Part shown: positions 60,906-64,000 of the stretch, piece by piece
Layout: each line of letters opens with the position of its first letter
Numbering within the stretch: the first letter of the stretch is position 1
Notes under the pieces: model-generated
The model's input: the letters and a program-made list of their open reading frames with translations, nothing else
The model's database searches: none
Told to the model about the DNA's origin: nothing
Origin: Ga0077555 sp963746315
Lineage (GTDB): Bacteria; Pseudomonadota; Alphaproteobacteria; Rhizobiales; Hyphomicrobiaceae
DNA length: 64,000 nucleotides
Direction: 5' to 3'
NCBI GenBank assembly: GCA_963746315.1
Contig: CAVVAR010000005.1
Location: 620,001-684,000, forward strand
Translations under genes and position numbers: made by a program

Positions 60906-62156
60906 CTACCCCTGCCCTCGCATTCCCAGCGTCCTTAGCCGCAGCGCGTTCAGGCGGATGAACCCGGCGGCGTCCTTCTGGTCATAGGCGCCGCGGTCGT
61001 CCTCGAAGGTGACGAGGGTCGACGAGTAGAGCGATTTCGGCGACGCGCGGCCAGTGACGATGACGTTGCCCTTGTAGAGCTCCAGCGTCACCTCGCCCTC
61101 GACGTGCTCCTGGCTCTTGTCGACCAGCGCCTGGATCATCTCGCGCTCGGGTGAGAACCAGAAACCATTGTAGATCAGCTCCGCATAGCGCGGCATCAAC
61201 TCGTCCTTGAGATGAGCTGCACCACGATCGAGCGTGATGCTTTCCATGGCGCGATGCGCGGCCAGAAGGATGGTGCCACCGGGGGTCTCGTAGACGCCCC
61301 GCGACTTCATGCCGACGAACCGGTTCTCGACGAGATCGAGGCGTCCGATGCCGTTGTCGCGGCCGAGGTCGTTCAAGGCCTTGAGAAGCGTGGCCGGGCT
61401 CAGCTTCTTGCCGTCGAGAGAGACCGCGTCGCCCTTCGCGAAGCCGATGGTGATGGTGGTCACCTTGTCCGGCGCGGCCATCGGCGAGATGGTGCGCTGG
61501 TAGACGATCTCGGGTGCCTTCGTGGCCGGGTCCTCCAGCACCTTGCCCTCGGAGGACGAGTGCAGCAGGTTGGCGTCGACCGAGAACGGGCTCTCGCCTT
61601 CCTTGTCCTTGGCCACCGGGATCTGATGCGTGCGCGCAAACTCGATCAGATCCTCGCGGCCCTTGAACGTCCACTCGCGCCACGGAGCGATGATCTTGAT
61701 CGATGGCTCGAGTGCATAATAGCCGAGCTCGAAGCGGACCTGATCGTTGCCCTTGCCGGTGGCACCGTGGCAGACTGCGTCGGCGCCAACCTTGCGGGCG
61801 ATCTCGATCTGCTTCTTGGCGATCAACGGGCGCGCGATCGACGTGCCGAGCAGGTAGACGCCCTCGTAGACGGCGTTCGCCCGGAACATCGGAAACACGT
61901 AGTCGCGGACGAATTCCTCACGCAGATCCTCGATGAAGATATTCTCGGCCTTGATGCCGAGCATCAGCGCCTTATCCCGGGCGGGGCCGAGCTCTTCTCC
62001 CTGGCCCAGGTCGGCGGTGAAGGTGACGACCTCGCATCCGTAGGTTTCCTGCAGCCATTTCAGGATGATGGATGTGTCGAGACCGCCCGAGTAGGCGAGC
62101 ACCACGCGCTTGACCTTGCCTTTGAGATCCTGGTCGCTCTCGGCGCTGATCGCCAT
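60906..62156 (-). CDS. argG: Argininosuccinate synthase
   Basis: Joins citrulline and aspartate with ATP in arginine synthesis. 416 residues, full length. The P-loop LAYSGGLDTSIILKW starts near residue 20, GNDQVRFELGYYAL and DRGAAHLKDELMPRYAELIYNGFWFSP are further signatures. ATG 62156 has GGGAGAG upstream. Expression is probably driven from the 560-base gap beyond it. Confidence 0.97.
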   Translation of the reverse strand: MAISAESDQDLKGKVKRVVLAYSGGLDTSIILKWLQETYGCEVVTFTADLGQGEELGPARDKALMLGIKAENIFIEDLREEFVRDYVFPMFRANAVYEGVYLLGTSIARPLIAKKQIEIARKVGADAVCHGATGKGNDQVRFELGYYALEPSIKIIAPWREWTFKGREDLIEFARTHQIPVAKDKEGESPFSVDANLLHSSSEGKVLEDPATKAPEIVYQRTISPMAAPDKVTTITIGFAKGDAVSLDGKKLSPATLLKALNDLGRDNGIGRLDLVENRFVGMKSRGVYETPGGTILLAAHRAMESITLDRGAAHLKDELMPRYAELIYNGFWFSPEREMIQALVDKSQEHVEGEVTLELYKGNVIVTGRASPKSLYSSTLVTFEDDRGAYDQKDAAGFIRLNALRLRTLGMRGQG

Positions 62157-62579
62157 CGCACTCTCTCCCGGGCCGCTTCGAATGGGGGCGCACTATAGGC
62201 GTGGCGCTTCGGCCCGCAAGACGACAAAGCAGGGCGCGACCACGTAGTCGCTCGCCATCGAGGCCCGAAGATGCCCCGGAAGACCGACCGGTGCTCGGAT
62301 GGGGGCGGTCTGCTTCGAGTGCCAGTCCACGCTTTCGTGAGTGAAGTTTACCTCGCCGGCTCTGGAACTCGAACCGAGCAAGCCTATTTCTCGGGTAAGG
62401 CCGGACCGGATGCAGAGCCACCGCGTGGTGTTGGCTTCGACGGCTCCTCCATGGCAGTGGTTGCCACGTGGAACTTTTCTCCGGTCTGGCCGGTTTGTCG
62501 AAGCAATTCAAGTGGCCGTCGCCTTCCCCGATCGACGGCCGGGCTCGTGCGCTGTTCCCCCGCGGCGGCGAGCCATCAA

Positions 62580-62624
62580 GGTCCCGGACGGTAGATCCCC
62601 CACTCCCCATGGCCGTCCGGGACC
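62580..62624. repeat. 12-bp perfect inverted repeat
   Basis: GGTCCCGGACGG and CCGTCCGGGACC flank a 21-base loop. The arms are exact. It could be a regulator site, a terminator for argG-side antisense reads or an RNA leader structure of the exported-protein gene; nothing decides. Confidence 0.6.
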
Positions 62625-62666
62625 GCACCCACCGCAATGCTCCAGCTCGCGGCGTTTGACTTGTCA

Positions 62667-62684
62667 GCCACATATTTCTGTGGC
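62667..62684. promoter_or_regulatory. Palindrome beside promoter-like TTGACT
   Basis: GCCACA-TATTTC-TGTGGC is a perfect 6-bp inverted repeat 6 bases after a TTGACT (62656-62661) that resembles a -35 element. It could be an operator for the gene at 62721. Confidence 0.4.
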
Positions 62685-62720
62685 CCTTAGCTGGGCTTCG
62701 GAGGTCGATGGAGGGAGAGC

Positions 62721-63932
62721 ATGCGCGTGCCCGCAAAAGCAAAATCCGTCCGGCTGCTGATGGCAGGCATTGCGCTGGTCGTGCTCGCGGCTCTCGCCGC
62801 TCCGGGCGCCCTTGCCCAGAGGATCGGCGAGGATCTGGCATCGCGTCTCACCGCAGAGCAGACGAAGGCATACGTCCTCTACCTGCGTGCGCAGGCGCAG
62901 CACGCGAAGGAGACCGATGCCTATTGGGCCGTCATCGACGAGATGAAGGAGAGCCGTCGGCGGAAGCGAGCAGCAGGGCAGCCATTCGCCGCATCGGACT
63001 ACGTCGCTGTGCAGCCTCCCAAGTACGCAGGGCCTCCGATGCCTGCGGACGTGGCCAAGATCATCGCCGCTCTGCGACCCTCGGAGCCACCGGAGCCGAT
63101 GGCCGATGTCGCGGACTTCCTCCGTCACGCGCGCGAGGTCTACGGTTTCGTTCCGACTTCTACGAAGGAAGCCCAATTCAAGCGGCGCTATGCGGAAGAG
63201 GCGCTGGAACTCGGACTCAGCAAGGATCAAGTGGTGCGCGTCTATGCACTAGAGACGGGTGGCCGCGGCACCTACGATATGCAGGCTGGTATCGATCCGG
63301 AGACCAAGCGGGGCCGGCCCATCTCATCGGCGCTCGGATATGCGCAGTTGCTCGCCGCCAACTCGGTGAATGAGGTCGCGAAGCACGGTGAGGCATTTAT
63401 CGCGCGGCTCAATGCGCTCGCGGCTGCGTCAAGTGCGCGACGGCGCGCTCAGCTTCGAGCCAAGGCCGCGGTGGTCAAGCGGATGCTGCGCGTGGCGCGG
63501 TCGGTTCCAAATCAGTGGAGTGCACACGTCGCGCTGTCGCGCACTCCCAAGGGTCTCGGCATCCATGCGCTCAATCTGGATGCCGATATCGGGCCGTGGC
63601 TGCAGACGATCAAGTTGCAGGGCGTTCGCGCCTATGCGGCGAAGGCAGGGCGGCCGAACCTCAGCGGTGCCGAGATCGAGTTGATAAATCTGGCCGGTCC
63701 GCAGACGGGTCTCGATATGATGGATCCGGCGGGGCTGAACGTGCCGACTGCGAATTTCTTCGCGGAGAGGGCCTACAACCGAAATCCGATCGTCAAGGAT
63801 CGAACCTCGGCCGAGCTGCTCGCAGCGCTGGAGGATCGCATGAACGTCAACCTGCGCAAGGCCGGCTCGATTGAGTTCGCGCGGATCTTCGATGCCGTAA
63901 TCGAGGCTCGCTCGCGGGCGGCGGGCCGATAG
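62721..63932 (+). CDS. Exported protein with transglycosylase-like core
   Basis: 403 residues. A signal peptide (LLMAGIALVVLAALAAPGALA) precedes a helical region, then a segment VYALETGGRGTYDMQAG...SSALGYAQLLAANSV (about 175-225) that strongly recalls the catalytic Glu region and G-x-x-Q/S-A-G-Y-x-Q motif of lysozyme-like lytic transglycosylases. If so, Glu in ALETGG would be the acid. The later helical part has no recognised domain. It probably acts on peptidoglycan in the periplasm (inference). ATG 62721 follows GGAGGGAGAG. Confidence 0.6.
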   Translation: MRVPAKAKSVRLLMAGIALVVLAALAAPGALAQRIGEDLASRLTAEQTKAYVLYLRAQAQHAKETDAYWAVIDEMKESRRRKRAAGQPFAASDYVAVQPPKYAGPPMPADVAKIIAALRPSEPPEPMADVADFLRHAREVYGFVPTSTKEAQFKRRYAEEALELGLSKDQVVRVYALETGGRGTYDMQAGIDPETKRGRPISSALGYAQLLAANSVNEVAKHGEAFIARLNALAAASSARRRAQLRAKAAVVKRMLRVARSVPNQWSAHVALSRTPKGLGIHALNLDADIGPWLQTIKLQGVRAYAAKAGRPNLSGAEIELINLAGPQTGLDMMDPAGLNVPTANFFAERAYNRNPIVKDRTSAELLAALEDRMNVNLRKAGSIEFARIFDAVIEARSRAAGR

Positions 63933-64000
63933 CCGGGAGGTGGTCGCGGCTCTGCTGCACGCGCCACTGTGGATCGCCGGGACGGCTTCTCGCTACCGGC

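Larger units (their letters stand above)
62157..62720. other. Gene-free region of about 560 bases
   Basis: Upstream of both argG (minus) and an exported protein gene (plus). No family-like ORF or RNA gene is seen. It contains the long inverted repeat at 62580-62624 and the small palindrome at 62667-62684 given separately. Confidence 0.5.

Noticed and set aside
62341..62405. A GGAACTCGAACC stretch like the T-loop of a tRNA on the minus strand
   Set aside because: No matching T-stem, anticodon arm or acceptor stem can be built around it.

Overview
The window looks like the chromosome of a high-GC alphaproteobacterium, most likely of the Hyphomicrobiales (Rhizobiales). The support is a class I (archaeal-type) lysyl-tRNA synthetase, a GapR/DUF2312 protein, a PodJ-like polarity protein with Sel1 repeats, DUF6384, DUF6460, DUF4337 and TIGR02186 proteins, and a release factor 2 gene of the frameshifted type. 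Most of it is ordinary core genome packed tightly on both strands. I see no rRNA, tRNA, CRISPR array, integrase or insertion sequence.

Layout. 1-4 kb: the tail of a substrate-binding protein, a NIPSNAP protein, prfB with its programmed +1 frameshift, a PAS-PilZ protein and a TenA protein. 4.5-8.7 kb: a block of helical/coiled-coil proteins (a possible TelA relative, DUF6384, a coiled-coil protein with a 12-Asp run) facing a TerB-like protein. 8.8-14.3 kb: lysS, an HPP membrane protein, a YfhO-type membrane protein with a methyltransferase. 14.4-21.3 kb: a 2-hydroxyacid dehydrogenase, a striking 31-residue tandem-repeat protein, topoisomerase IB, a frameshifted transaldolase, priA, tspO. 21.4-25.6 kb: a minus-strand catabolic group (CoA-transferase, flavin monooxygenase, a UGSC selenoprotein, enoyl-CoA hydratase). 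25.7-33.7 kb: gapR, metallophosphoesterase, DUF4337, threonine dehydratase, a TPR protein, ispE, an MBL hydrolase, a LysR regulator. 33.8-38.5 kb: a MarR regulator, a SelD-flavoprotein fusion, a radical SAM protein, mscL. 39-45 kb: a two-component Na+/solute symporter, prolyl aminopeptidase, a winged-helix/TPR regulator facing a methyltransferase. 45-50.8 kb: a PodJ-like protein, a frameshifted TIGR02186 protein, a TPR protein. 50.8-59 kb: half of the DNA-ligase-associated repair cluster, DUF6460-MATE, PrpD-TauD, a site-2 protease. 59.2-60.8 kb: a low-GC islet with one DUF4062-HAD fusion gene. 60.9-64 kb: argG and an exported transglycosylase-like protein.

Two results stand out. First, the gap between two small minus-strand ORFs near 22.6 kb is not a broken gene. 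It is one reading frame with an in-frame UGA in the motif Sec-Gly-Ser-Cys, followed at the right distance by a perfect 6-bp hairpin with a G-starting loop, as expected of a bacterial SECIS. About 12 kb away the window encodes selenophosphate synthetase (SelD) fused to a flavoprotein, next to a radical SAM gene, so selenium use is supported twice. Second, the AT-richer islet at 59.2-60.8 kb carries a DUF4062 domain joined to a HAD phosphatase, an architecture that looks like an acquired conflict or defence gene; its frame is broken once.

Three genes (tal, the TIGR02186 gene, the DUF4062-HAD gene) each contain one apparent extra base. They could be real decay or insertion errors in the sequence, and they should not be confused with the genuine recoding in prfB (+1 frameshift) and the selenoprotein (UGA as Sec).
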